Assembly (NCBI RefSeq): GCF_016798245.1
Contig: NZ_JAEUZA010000002.1
Span: 806,001 to 870,000 of the forward strand
Length of the DNA stretch: 64,000 nt
Source of the DNA: Alkalicoccobacillus gibsonii
Lineage (GTDB): Bacteria > Bacillota > Bacilli > Bacillales > Bacillaceae_D
Reading direction: 5' to 3'
A program made the translations under genes and the position numbers. Below, piece after piece: positions 18,501-27,478 of the stretch. Position 1 is the first letter of the stretch, and every line of letters begins with the position of its first letter. Under the pieces are notes generated by a model that saw only the letters and a program-made list of their open reading frames with translations, had not been told where the DNA came from and searched no databases.

Positions 18501-19742
18501 ATCGCACAACTACAGTCGGTTCATCCAGAGCAATCAATAAGTGATTGGATAAAGTGGTTAGCATCCTATGGAAAAACGGATAACGGGGGTGTAACAAGAC
18601 TTCTGTATTCAGAGTCTTGGCTAGAAGCTCAGCTTGCCTTACAAAAACAAATGATCCAACGCGGATTTACGGTTCGTTTTGATGAGGTTGGTAATTTATT
18701 TGGACGTTATATCGGTACAGATGAACCAGACTCCATTATTTTGACAGGCTCCCATATTGATACGGTTCAAGATGGGGGGCAGTTTGATGGTGCGTATGGA
18801 GTGCTAGCTAGTTTCTTGGCTGCCAGTGAGCTATACGCAGAGCATGGTCCTCCGAAACGAACGATTGAAGTCGTCTCTTTAGCAGAAGAGGAAGGAAGTC
18901 GATTTCCCTTTACATTCTGGGGATCAAAATGGGTGACTGGTCAGAGTGATCTGGAAACGGCACACTCGTTCATTGATTCCGAGGGGGTCTCTCTTCAGCA
19001 AGCGATGAAGGATGCTGGATTCGGAGAAAGCGTTGAAACACAGTCCACAGCTGAAACAATTCAGGCATTTATTGAGCTTCATATTGAACAAGGCATTCTT
19101 CTTGAACATAAGAAAAAAGACGTTGGGGTTGTGAGCGACATTGTGGGGCAAAGGCGCTATATGATTCAGTTTAGCGGTGAGAGTAATCATGCAGGAACAA
19201 CACCCATGACGATGCGAAAAGATGCGATGCGATTAACAGCTGAATTTATCACTTATATCACGAATGCGGCCGAACAACTTGATCCCACACTCGTGGCGAC
19301 GGTTGGTCGTCTAGTCGCCTCTCCGAATGTACCGAATGTTATTGCTGGTAGTGTCGAGTGTAGCTTAGATGTCAGGCACGCACAAACAGGTATCTTAGAT
19401 CAATTTGAAACGATCGTTGAGCAATTTGAAGAAGTAGCAAAACAAAATCAGATGGAGATGAAACGAGATTGTTGGTTACAGATCGAGCCAGTCCACTTGA
19501 GCGATCTGTTTGTTGAACAAGTGTTATCTCATGCAGATACGCTTGGGTTCACGTCTGAACGAATGGTGAGCGGAGCAGGACACGACGCACAAGTTTTTGG
19601 ATTAACCTGTCCAACATTGCTTTTATTTGTACCAAGTGAAAAAGGAATTAGTCATTCTCCTCTTGAATGGACAGACCCAGAAGCACTTGAAAAAGGACTT
19701 AAGCTTTTAAAAGCACAACTTTATTCATTAGCTTACGAATAG
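18501..19742 (+). CDS. allC: Allantoate amidohydrolase with non-canonical (AUC?) start
   Basis: M20-family metallohydrolase (PucF/AllC) that converts allantoate to ureidoglycine, CO2 and ammonia. Metal ligands are in TGSHIDTVQDGGQFDGAYG, the acidic pair in AEEEGSRF, and substrate and dimer residues in FSGESNHAGTTPM and SGAGHDAQVF. The conserved N-terminal part (WLASYGKTDNGGVTRLLYS) is encoded upstream of the first ATG (18651). In that frame, open only after the TGA at 18483, there is no ATG, GTG or TTG. AAGGAGG (18486-18491) lies nine bases before ATC 18501, which gives 413 residues, close to the family length. ACG 18498 and ATA 18495 are alternatives. Starting at 18651 would remove 50 conserved residues. 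Confidence 0.85.
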   Translation: MAQLQSVHPEQSISDWIKWLASYGKTDNGGVTRLLYSESWLEAQLALQKQMIQRGFTVRFDEVGNLFGRYIGTDEPDSIILTGSHIDTVQDGGQFDGAYGVLASFLAASELYAEHGPPKRTIEVVSLAEEEGSRFPFTFWGSKWVTGQSDLETAHSFIDSEGVSLQQAMKDAGFGESVETQSTAETIQAFIELHIEQGILLEHKKKDVGVVSDIVGQRRYMIQFSGESNHAGTTPMTMRKDAMRLTAEFITYITNAAEQLDPTLVATVGRLVASPNVPNVIAGSVECSLDVRHAQTGILDQFETIVEQFEEVAKQNQMEMKRDCWLQIEPVHLSDLFVEQVLSHADTLGFTSERMVSGAGHDAQVFGLTCPTLLLFVPSEKGISHSPLEWTDPEALEKGLKLLKAQLYSLAYE

Positions 19743-19756
19743 GAGGGTATCAATTC

Positions 19757-20986
19757 ATGTATCAAGATTTATCAACTCCCTTGCGAACGATTTTAACACC
19801 GGGACCTGTCGAGGTTGATCCGAGAGTATTGCGTGTGATGTCGACTCCAATCGTTGGTCAATTTGATCCAGCATTTACGAAGGTTATGAATGAAGTGATG
19901 GAGATGCTGCGACAATTATTTCAAACAAAGAATCAATGGGCTTTTCCGGTGGATGGGACATCACGATCAGGCATTGAGGCCATGCTTTGTAGTGTGATTC
20001 ACCCTGGAGATGTTGTTCTTGTCCCCGTCTATGGTCGCTTTGGAAATCTATTAATTGAAATCTGCGAACGATATGGGGCGACGGTTAAAGTCATTGAAAA
20101 AGAGTGGGGACGTGTATTTGAACCAGCGGAAATTATTGAAGCGATGAATGAGGTTAACCCTGATATTGTCGCACTTGTTCATGCTGAAACATCAACTGGG
20201 CGTATGCAACCATTAAAAGAAGTAGGCGAGGCATGTCGCAAGCAAGAGATCTTATTTATCGTCGACGCCGTAGCTTCTATTGGTGGAGCAGATGTTAAAG
20301 TGGATGAATGGTGCATCGATGGTTTAATTGCGGGAACTCAAAAATGCTTATCCGTTCCTTCTGGTCTGGCTCCTTTAACCTACAACAAACGAGTAGAAGA
20401 ACGAATTGCTAAACGCAAGAAAGTAGAACGAGGAATTGCGACAGAGGAAGAGCTTAAAGCGACCAATCAACAGTTTATACGGAGTAATTACTTTGACTTA
20501 TCCATGCTTCAGGACTATTGGGGACCACGTCGATTAAATCATCACACCGAAGCGACTTCCATGCTTTATGCATTACGTGAAGGATTACGTCTTGTGTTAG
20601 AAGAAGGGTTAGAGGAACGTTTTAAACGTCATGCTTACCATGAAAAAGCCTTAATGATTGGCCTTGACGAAATGGGATTAGAGCGATTTGGAGACGATGC
20701 AGTTAAACTGCCGACCGTTACATGTATTAGAGTGCCTGAAGGTGTCGAAGCCGATGAAGTGAGACACACCTTACTTGAGATGTTTGGCATAGAAATTGCC
20801 AGTTCGTTTGGGCCTCTCCACGGAAAGATTTGGCGAATTGGAACAATGGGATACAGCTGTCGAAGAGAGAACATCCTTGCTGTTTTAGGTGCACTAGAGG
20901 GCGTACTTGTCTATTACGGTGTTCCAATAAATAAAGGAAGGGCACTTGAAGCGGCCATTCGTTATTATGCAGAAGAACAAACATAA
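19757..20986 (+). CDS. pucG: (S)-ureidoglycine--glyoxylate aminotransferase (PucG)
   Basis: 409-residue class V PLP-dependent aminotransferase. The PLP lysine is in GTQKCLSVPSG and the phosphate-binding aspartate in FIVDAVASIGGA; LTPGPVEVDPRVL is the typical N-terminal motif of the alanine--glyoxylate aminotransferase branch. In B. subtilis PucG transfers the amino group of ureidoglycine to glyoxylate, giving oxalurate and glycine. It starts 14 bases after allC behind GGAGGG, so the two form a unit. The terminator right after it ends the purine cluster. Confidence 0.9.
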   Translation: MYQDLSTPLRTILTPGPVEVDPRVLRVMSTPIVGQFDPAFTKVMNEVMEMLRQLFQTKNQWAFPVDGTSRSGIEAMLCSVIHPGDVVLVPVYGRFGNLLIEICERYGATVKVIEKEWGRVFEPAEIIEAMNEVNPDIVALVHAETSTGRMQPLKEVGEACRKQEILFIVDAVASIGGADVKVDEWCIDGLIAGTQKCLSVPSGLAPLTYNKRVEERIAKRKKVERGIATEEELKATNQQFIRSNYFDLSMLQDYWGPRRLNHHTEATSMLYALREGLRLVLEEGLEERFKRHAYHEKALMIGLDEMGLERFGDDAVKLPTVTCIRVPEGVEADEVRHTLLEMFGIEIASSFGPLHGKIWRIGTMGYSCRRENILAVLGALEGVLVYYGVPINKGRALEAAIRYYAEEQT

Positions 20987-21020
20987 AGCCAGATTGGACC
21001 CGGTCCATTCTGGCTTTTTT
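20985..21020. terminator. Bidirectional terminator between pucG and the EamA gene
   Basis: AAAGCCAGA-TTGGACC pairs with GGTCCA-TTCTGGCTTT and is followed by T residues; A residues on the other side suit the convergent gene. Confidence 0.85.
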
Positions 21021-21021
21021 G

Positions 21022-21984
21022 CTAAGATGTTTTTGATAATAAGGGTGCAGGATCCTTTGCAACTGGAGCAATAATCTCGCGTTGCTTAGAGATTGTAAAG
21101 AGCACAACCCATATTAAGATGAATCCTGTAAATTGAGCAGCAGTGACACTCTCTTGAAAGACAAGCCAGTTCACAATCATCCCTGTCATTGGAAAGCTTA
21201 ACTCGGCTAAAGTTGCGACACTTGCTTTTGTATTCGTCAATCCTTTGTAATAAAGAAGCATACTGAACAATCCTGGTAGTAATGCTGATACTAATAGGTT
21301 CACGCCAATTAACGTCATACTAACAGAATCACTAGGTAGTGTCCAAGCAGCATTTTGAATGAGCATAATGACTGTAATAAATGGAATAGCTAATACAAAT
21401 CGTAAGGAAGTGACTGTTTCAAACTTCATTTGCTTTAACAATAACCGACCCATTACAGTTGACCCGCCCCAAAGAGCTGCAGCAGCTAATGAAAGAATGC
21501 TTCCCATCTGGATGACTTCATCCATGTGACCAATTGGTAGCGAGAAGCCAAATGTTAAAAAGTAGGTTCCAATTAATGCAACAATAACGAGTGGTGTAAA
21601 GTGTTTTGGAAACAACTCTTTTAATAGAATACGTGCGAGTATAATCGCAAATAGCGGCTGCATTTTTTGAAGTAATAAGACAGCATTAATATTTCCGTAC
21701 GTTAAACCAGCCGTAAATAACAAAGTAGCTAAGGCTGAGCCTCCCCACGAAATAAAAAGCAACGCACCAATGTGACTCTTCTTCAGGCCTTTTAATTCAC
21801 GACGATTAAACCAAAGAATTGGAATTGTAATAAAAGCAAGTAAGATGTGTTCAATAAACACAATCTGTGCGGATGTTAATGTATCGAGAAGTAACACTCG
21901 AAAGAGCGGATTCACTCCCCAGAAGGCAGCGCCTATGACGATAAGCCAAAACGTGTTTTTTGATTTCAGTCCTGTTTGTTCCAT
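21022..21984 (-). CDS. EamA/DMT-family transporter under FMN riboswitch control, candidate riboflavin importer
   Basis: 320-residue drug/metabolite-transporter-superfamily protein with about ten hydrophobic segments forming two EamA repeats (AAFWGVNPLFRVLL in the first, AAAALWGGSTVMGRLLL in the second). Its mRNA leader contains a complete FMN riboswitch and a terminator, so expression should fall when FMN is plentiful. That control, together with the known riboflavin transporters of the DMT superfamily (RibN of rhizobia), suggests riboflavin uptake. Bacillales usually use RibU (an ECF S-component), which makes this unusual. Another flavin-related or unrelated substrate remains possible. The start follows AAAAGGGG. 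Confidence 0.75.
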   Translation of the reverse strand: MEQTGLKSKNTFWLIVIGAAFWGVNPLFRVLLLDTLTSAQIVFIEHILLAFITIPILWFNRRELKGLKKSHIGALLFISWGGSALATLLFTAGLTYGNINAVLLLQKMQPLFAIILARILLKELFPKHFTPLVIVALIGTYFLTFGFSLPIGHMDEVIQMGSILSLAAAALWGGSTVMGRLLLKQMKFETVTSLRFVLAIPFITVIMLIQNAAWTLPSDSVSMTLIGVNLLVSALLPGLFSMLLYYKGLTNTKASVATLAELSFPMTGMIVNWLVFQESVTAAQFTGFILIWVVLFTISKQREIIAPVAKDPAPLLSKTS

Positions 21985-22030
21985 TATTCAAACCCCTTTT
22001 AGTTTGAATATGGGATCGTTCGTAAGAAAT

Positions 22031-22130
22031 AAAAAAGATGCATGGATCTCGCTTGTTCTGATTAACCCGATCAACTTAGTAGACAATCGGGAATTGAAGT
22101 CAGAAAAAGCACAAATAAGCATGCATCTTT
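22031..22130 (-). terminator. Riboswitch expression-platform terminator
   Basis: On the minus strand AAAGATGCATG (22130-22120) pairs perfectly with CATGCATCTTT (22044-22034) and runs directly into U residues. Between the arms nested stems TTCTGA/TCAGAA and CCCGAT/ATCGGG extend the structure. It lies between the FMN aptamer and the EamA start, where a transcription-terminating platform is expected. Confidence 0.75.
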
Positions 22131-22166
22131 AAATAGGTACACTAAAAACATGTGCCTATCTATTAT

Positions 22167-22299
22167 CTTCTCCCATCCGGACTTTAACCGTCGGCTCTGG
22201 ATTTACACCAGATCAGTCCAAGCTGCAAGCAGCTGGAGTCGCGGGCTTCGTTTATTAAAACGTCACCGCCGGTCAGGAATTACACCTGCCCCGAAGATC
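22167..22299 (-). promoter_or_regulatory. FMN riboswitch (RFN element)
   Basis: Read on the minus strand, all hallmarks of the RFN aptamer are present in order: the 5' P1 strand ATCTTCGGGGCAGGTG, AATTCCTGACCGGCGGT, a variable stem (GCAGCTT region), CTGGTGTAAATCCAGAG, CCGACGGTTAAAGTCCGG and the closing ATGGGAGAAG. FMN binding represses riboflavin synthesis or transport genes. Here it controls the EamA transporter about 180 nt downstream. Confidence 0.96.
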
Positions 22300-22328
22300 C
22301 ATATTCTTTTTTCATTTCAATAATCCAT

Positions 22329-22357
22329 ATCATAGCTCACCTATCAGAATTCGTCCA
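22329..22357 (-). promoter_or_regulatory. Promoter of the FMN riboswitch transcript
   Basis: On the minus strand TGGACG (22357-22352), a 17-bp spacer and TATGAT (22334-22329) lie about 30 bp upstream of the first aptamer base. Confidence 0.55.
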
Positions 22358-22506
22358 GTAAAAAGTTTTGCCATTTTTATTCTTTGAAGAAACGGGTATT
22401 GATGGTTTATAGAGTATGTGAGTGTCAGACATTGGCTACAATAATGGGGGTACGAACGTTCGCTTTTTTATGTTTATTTCATCTAGTTATGATATACTTG
22501 AATATG

Positions 22507-22520
22507 TGATCATATGTTCG
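22507..22520. promoter_or_regulatory. SOS (LexA/DinR) box before uvrB
   Basis: TGATCATATGTTCG matches the Bacillus consensus CGAACATATGTTCG at 12 of 14 positions. It lies between a TATACT -10-like element (22493-22498) and the ribosome site. A second palindrome, CGAACGTTCG (22453-22462), carries both half-sites without the central four bases and might be a weak accessory site. Confidence 0.75.
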
Positions 22521-22536
22521 ATTAGGAGGCTGGCTT

Positions 22537-24522
22537 GTGGAACAGAAAGAATTTGAACTTGTTTCTGATTATGAACCTCAGGGTGATCAGCCAGAAGCAA
22601 TTAAGACGATTGTTGAGAAGCTAAATAGTGGTGAAAAGTTTCAAACGTTACTTGGAGCAACGGGTACCGGTAAGACGTTCACCATGTCAAACGTGATTAA
22701 GCAGGTGAATAAGCCAACACTAATTATGGCTCATAATAAAACACTTGCTGGTCAGTTATATAGTGAGTTTAAGGAATTTTTTCCGAATAACGCCGTGGAG
22801 TACTTTGTTAGTTATTACGATTATTATCAGCCGGAAGCATATGTGCCGAGCTCAGATACATTTATAGAGAAAGATGCAAGTATTAATGATGAAATTGATA
22901 AGCTTAGACACTCTGCAACAAGCTCATTGTTCGAACGTAACGATGTCATCATTGTTGCGAGTGTTTCATGCATTTATGGTCTAGGTTCTCCGACGGAGTA
23001 TAGAGACCTTGTATTATCACTCCGGGTAGGGATGGAGCTTGACCGAAATGAGCTCCTACGTAAGCTGGTTGACATTCAATATGACCGCAATGACATTAAT
23101 TTTACTCGTGGTACATTCCGCGTACGTGGAGACGTAGTGGAAATTTTCCCGGCTTCTCGTGACGAGCAGTGTATTCGAGTTGAGCTTTTTGGAGATGAGA
23201 TTGATCGAATTACTGAAGTAGACGCCCTTACAGGAGAAGTAAGAGGCGAGCGGAAGCATGTAGCGATCTTTCCTGCATCCCACTTCGTTACGCGTGAAGA
23301 AAAATTAAAGCGCGCGATGGCAAACATTGAGGCTGAGCTTGAGGAACAGCTTAAAAAAATGCAAGAAGAAGGGAAATTGCTTGAAGCTCAACGCTTGGAG
23401 CAACGCACGAGATATGACTTAGAGATGATGGCTGAGATGGGGTTCTGTTCAGGAATTGAGAACTATTCACGTCATCTGACATTACGAGAAGCTGGTGCAA
23501 CTCCATATACATTGATGGATTTCCTTCCAGATGACTACTTATTAATTATGGATGAGTCGCATGTCACGCTTCCACAGGTTCGTGGAATGTTTAATGGAGA
23601 TAAAGCGCGTAAAGAAATTTTAGTGAATCATGGTTTTCGTTTGCCATCTGCACTAGATAACCGACCATTACGGTTTGAGGAATTTGAAGAAAAGGTTAAT
23701 CAAGTGGTCTATGTATCGGCTACTCCAGGACCTTATGAGCTTGAAAAAACGCCGGATATGGTTCAGCAAATTATCCGACCAACTGGATTACTTGATCCAA
23801 CGATTGATGTTCGGCCGATTGAAGGTCAAATTGATGACCTTGTTGGTGAAATTCATGATCGTATGGCTCGGGATGAGCGTGTATTAGTAACAACCTTAAC
23901 GAAAAAAATGTCTGAAGACTTAACGGATTACTTAAAGGAGCTTGGCATTAAGGTAAGATATCTTCATTCTGAAATAAAGACCCTTGAGCGAATTGAAATC
24001 TTAAGGCAGCTTCGTTTAGGTACATTTGATGTACTAGTTGGGATTAACTTACTCCGAGAGGGTCTTGATATCCCTGAAGTGTCTCTTGTAACCATTCTTG
24101 ATGCCGATAAGGAAGGCTTCTTAAGAGCGGAACGATCGCTGATCCAAACAATCGGACGTGCTGCACGTAATGCGAATGGACACGTGATTATGTACGCAAA
24201 CAAGATTACCAATTCTATGAGAGTCGCCTTAGATGAGACCCAGCGTAGACGAACGATTCAAAAGGCATTTAATGAAGAGCACGGGATCACGCCTCAAACG
24301 ATTAAAAAGAAAGTACCTGAGGTCATTCAAGCAACGTATGCTGCGGAGGATACAGAGGATTATGCTGCATCAGCTGCACCTAAAACAAAGCTAAGCAAAC
24401 AAGAGAAGGCGGCTATGATCGAGCGTCTTGAAGCTGAAATGAAGCAAGCAGCTAAAGATCTTAACTTCGAACGAGCGGCAGAATTACGAGATGTTGTGAT
24501 TCAAATGAAAGCGGAAGGGTGA
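22537..24522 (+). CDS. uvrB: Excinuclease ABC subunit UvrB
   Basis: 661-residue damage-verification helicase of nucleotide excision repair. Walker A is [13 protein letters not shown]; the beta-hairpin region contains [14 protein letters not shown]; the helicase box is MDESHVT. Motifs V/VI include [13 protein letters not shown] and [11 protein letters not shown]. The UVR domain at the C-terminus (last ~35 residues) contacts UvrC. GTG 22537 follows AGGAGG by seven bases. An SOS box upstream and uvrA four bases downstream form the usual DNA-damage operon. Confidence 0.98.
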   Translation: MEQKEFELVSDYEPQGDQPEAIKTIVEKLNSGEKFQTLLGATGTGKTFTMSNVIKQVNKPTLIMAHNKTLAGQLYSEFKEFFPNNAVEYFVSYYDYYQPEAYVPSSDTFIEKDASINDEIDKLRHSATSSLFERNDVIIVASVSCIYGLGSPTEYRDLVLSLRVGMELDRNELLRKLVDIQYDRNDINFTRGTFRVRGDVVEIFPASRDEQCIRVELFGDEIDRITEVDALTGEVRGERKHVAIFPASHFVTREEKLKRAMANIEAELEEQLKKMQEEGKLLEAQRLEQRTRYDLEMMAEMGFCSGIENYSRHLTLREAGATPYTLMDFLPDDYLLIMDESHVTLPQVRGMFNGDKARKEILVNHGFRLPSALDNRPLRFEEFEEKVNQVVYVSATPGPYELEKTPDMVQQIIRPTGLLDPTIDVRPIEGQIDDLVGEIHDRMARDERVLVTTLTKKMSEDLTDYLKELGIKVRYLHSEIKTLERIEILRQLRLGTFDVLVGINLLREGLDIPEVSLVTILDADKEGFLRAERSLIQTIGRAARNANGHVIMYANKITNSMRVALDETQRRRTIQKAFNEEHGITPQTIKKKVPEVIQATYAAEDTEDYAASAAPKTKLSKQEKAAMIERLEAEMKQAAKDLNFERAAELRDVVIQMKAEG

Positions 24523-24526
24523 GCAC

Positions 24527-27403
24527 ATGGCACAGGAAAATATCATTGTAAAAGGAGCTCGTTCCAACAATTTAAAGGATATCGATGTGACGATCCCACG
24601 CGATAAGCTTGTTGTTTTAACAGGCTTGTCCGGTTCGGGAAAATCATCACTCGCTTTTGATACAATTTACGCAGAGGGACAGAGACGGTACGTTGAATCT
24701 CTGTCTGCGTATGCCAGACAATTTTTAGGACAGATGGACAAGCCGGATGTTGATTCGATTGATGGCTTGTCTCCAGCGATTTCGATCGATCAAAAAACCA
24801 CTAGTCGTAACCCAAGATCTACAGTCGGTACAGTGACTGAAATCTATGATTATCTGCGTTTGTTATTTGCTCGTATTGGGCGCCCTTATTGCCCAGACCA
24901 TGGAATTGAAATATCATCACAAACGATTCAAGAAATGGTGGACCGGTTAATAGGCTTTCCTGAACGGACAAAAATGCAAATCCTTGCTCCGCTTGTATCT
25001 GGACGAAAAGGGACACATGTTAAAGTTCTTGAGGATTTAAAAAAGCAAGGCTATGTGCGTGTTCGAATCGATGGAGAAATGCATGAGGTTGCAGAAGAGA
25101 TTGAACTGGAGAAAAATAAAAAACATACAATTGAAGTGGTCATTGACCGTGTTGTAATCAAAGAAGGAATTAACAGCCGTCTTGCTGACTCTTTGGAAAC
25201 GGCGCTTCAGCTCGCTGATGGACGTGTGCTTGTAGATGTTATCGACGGAGAAGAGATTCTGTTTAGTCAACATTATGCGTGTCCAATCTGTGGATTTTCG
25301 ATTCCAGAGCTTGAGCCTCGTTTATTTTCATTTAACAGTCCATACGGTGCTTGTGGAAGCTGCGATGGTCTTGGTACAAAGCTTGAAGTAGATGTTGATT
25401 TAGTGATTCCAGATCCTTCAAGAACGTTAAGAGAGCATGCGATCGCCCCTTGGGAACCAATAAGCTCTCAATACTATCCGCAGTTACTTGAAGCAGTGTG
25501 TGACCACTTTGGTATTGATATGGACACGCCGGTTGAAAAGCTACCGGCTGCCCAAATGGATAAAATCCTTAAAGGCAGTGGAAAGGAAAAAATCTTTTTT
25601 CATTATGAGAATGACTTCGGACGCGTTCGTGAAGGAACAATTGAGTTTGAGGGAGTCTTGAAAAACATTTCTCGCCGTTATCATGAGACAAGCTCTGATT
25701 ACATTCGTGAGCAAATGGAAGGCTATATGCGCCAAAAGCCTTGTCCAACGTGTAAAGGATATCGATTAAAGAAAGAAGCATTAGCTGTTAAAGTAAATGA
25801 AAAACATATTGGTGAAGTAACAAAAATGTCCATTAAGGATGCTCAACACTTCATTACGCATTTAGACCTTACGCCCAAGGAAAAATCAATCGGTGCGTTA
25901 ATCTTAAAGGAAATTCATGATCGAGCTGAGTTTCTTATTAATGTTGGGCTTGATTACCTGACCTTCTCACGTGCTGCCGGAACACTCTCTGGTGGAGAAG
26001 CACAGCGTATTCGCCTAGCTACTCAAATTGGATCTTCATTGATGGGTGTTCTGTATATTCTTGATGAACCTTCTATTGGTCTACATCAACGAGATAATGA
26101 TCGTTTGATTCGGGCCCTTGAGCATATGCGTGATCTAGGTAACACACTCATTGTTGTTGAACATGATGAAGACACAATGATTGCAGCTGACTACATCATA
26201 GATGTTGGACCAGGAGCTGGGGTTCATGGTGGAACGATCACTGCTGCTGGAACACCTAATGAGATTATGAACGATGATCAATCGTTAACAGGACAATATC
26301 TATCTGGGAAAAGGTTTATCCCTGTTCCAGAGAAGAGAAGAGAGTTAACGGGACGTAATTTCACTGTTAAAAATGCAACGGAAAACAATTTAAAAAATGT
26401 GACAGTCAGCTTTCCACTTGGTGTATTCGCTGCCGTTACAGGTGTATCCGGTTCAGGGAAAAGTACATTGGTTAATGAGATTGTCCATAAGTCACTGGCT
26501 CACTCGATCCACCGTGCTAAAGAAAAGCCGGGCGCACATAAAGAGATTACAGGCATCAATGAAATTGATAAAGTCATTGATATTGATCAATCAGCCATTG
26601 GTCGAACACCGCGTTCAAACCCAGCCACATATACGGGTGTGTTTGATGATATTCGTGATGTGTTTGCCATGACGAATGAAGCAAAAGTGCGAGGGTACAA
26701 AAAAGGTCGTTTTAGTTTTAACGTAAAAGGTGGACGTTGCGAAGCATGTCGTGGAGACGGAATCATTCGTATCGAGATGCATTTTCTTCCTGACGTCTAT
26801 GTTCCTTGTGAGGTTTGTGATGGAAAACGTTATAACCGGGAAACGCTTGAAATTACGTACAAAGGGAAAACAATTGCGGATGTTCTAGAAATGACAGTAG
26901 AAGAAGGCCTTGAATTCTTTACAAACATTCCTAAAATCAAACGTAAGATTCAGACCTTGGTTGATGTAGGGCTTGGCTATATCCGTCTTGGTCAGCCGGC
27001 AACGACCATTTCCGGTGGAGAAGCGCAACGGGTGAAGTTAGCTTCTCAACTTCATAAAAGGGCGACGGGTCGTACCCTTTATATTTTAGATGAACCGACT
27101 ACTGGTTTGCATACAGAGGACATCGGACATCTCTTGCATGTATTACAGCGATTGGTTGATAATGGTGATACAGTTCTTGTTATAGAGCATAATCTTGATG
27201 TCATTAAAACCGTTGATCATATTATTGATCTTGGCCCTGAAGGTGGAGATAAAGGCGGAACGATTGTCGCAGAAGGAACACCTGAAGAGGTTGCAGCTGT
27301 GTCGGCATCTTACACCGGTCAATACTTGGATCCAATCTTAAAACGGGACAAAGAGAGAATGCGTGTTAGACTCGAGCAAAAAGAATTACAACAACAATCT
27401 TAA
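24527..27403 (+). CDS. uvrA: Excinuclease ABC subunit UvrA
   Basis: 958-residue DNA-damage sensor with two ABC ATPase modules. Walker A motifs are [14 protein letters not shown] (N-terminal) and [14 protein letters not shown] (C-terminal); signature motifs are [10 protein letters not shown] and [10 protein letters not shown]. Zinc-binding cysteines are seen in CPICGFSI with CGSCDGLG, and in CEACRGDG with [10 protein letters not shown]. Length and architecture are normal. It follows uvrB with the ribosome site overlapping the end of uvrB. No clear terminator follows. Confidence 0.98.
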   Translation: MAQENIIVKGARSNNLKDIDVTIPRDKLVVLTGLSGSGKSSLAFDTIYAEGQRRYVESLSAYARQFLGQMDKPDVDSIDGLSPAISIDQKTTSRNPRSTVGTVTEIYDYLRLLFARIGRPYCPDHGIEISSQTIQEMVDRLIGFPERTKMQILAPLVSGRKGTHVKVLEDLKKQGYVRVRIDGEMHEVAEEIELEKNKKHTIEVVIDRVVIKEGINSRLADSLETALQLADGRVLVDVIDGEEILFSQHYACPICGFSIPELEPRLFSFNSPYGACGSCDGLGTKLEVDVDLVIPDPSRTLREHAIAPWEPISSQYYPQLLEAVCDHFGIDMDTPVEKLPAAQMDKILKGSGKEKIFFHYENDFGRVREGTIEFEGVLKNISRRYHETSSDYIREQMEGYMRQKPCPTCKGYRLKKEALAVKVNEKHIGEVTKMSIKDAQHFITHLDLTPKEKSIGALILKEIHDRAEFLINVGLDYLTFSRAAGTLSGGEAQRIRLATQIGSSLMGVLYILDEPSIGLHQRDNDRLIRALEHMRDLGNTLIVVEHDEDTMIAADYIIDVGPGAGVHGGTITAAGTPNEIMNDDQSLTGQYLSGKRFIPVPEKRRELTGRNFTVKNATENNLKNVTVSFPLGVFAAVTGVSGSGKSTLVNEIVHKSLAHSIHRAKEKPGAHKEITGINEIDKVIDIDQSAIGRTPRSNPATYTGVFDDIRDVFAMTNEAKVRGYKKGRFSFNVKGGRCEACRGDGIIRIEMHFLPDVYVPCEVCDGKRYNRETLEITYKGKTIADVLEMTVEEGLEFFTNIPKIKRKIQTLVDVGLGYIRLGQPATTISGGEAQRVKLASQLHKRATGRTLYILDEPTTGLHTEDIGHLLHVLQRLVDNGDTVLVIEHNLDVIKTVDHIIDLGPEGGDKGGTIVAEGTPEEVAAVSASYTGQYLDPILKRDKERMRVRLEQKELQQQS

Positions 27404-27408
27404 TTCCT

Positions 27409-27435
27409 TGAAACATTTCTGCCTGAAGCCTCGTA
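27409..27435 (+). promoter_or_regulatory. Sigma-W-type promoter before yvlB
   Basis: TGAAAC (27409-27414), 17 bp, then CGTA (27432-27435, as CGTATAG). This matches the ECF sigma-W class (TGAAAC-N16/17-CGTA). The yvl operon of B. subtilis belongs to the sigma-W cell-envelope stress regulon. Confidence 0.65.
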
Positions 27436-27478
27436 TAGACTAGTAAGAATAACTAAATGTACCTGGAGGAGTGAAAGT

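Noticed and set aside
21845-22132. Plus-strand open frame over the EamA start and riboswitch terminator
   Set aside because: It is antisense to the regulatory leader and its composition reflects the hairpin sequences; there is no family resemblance.
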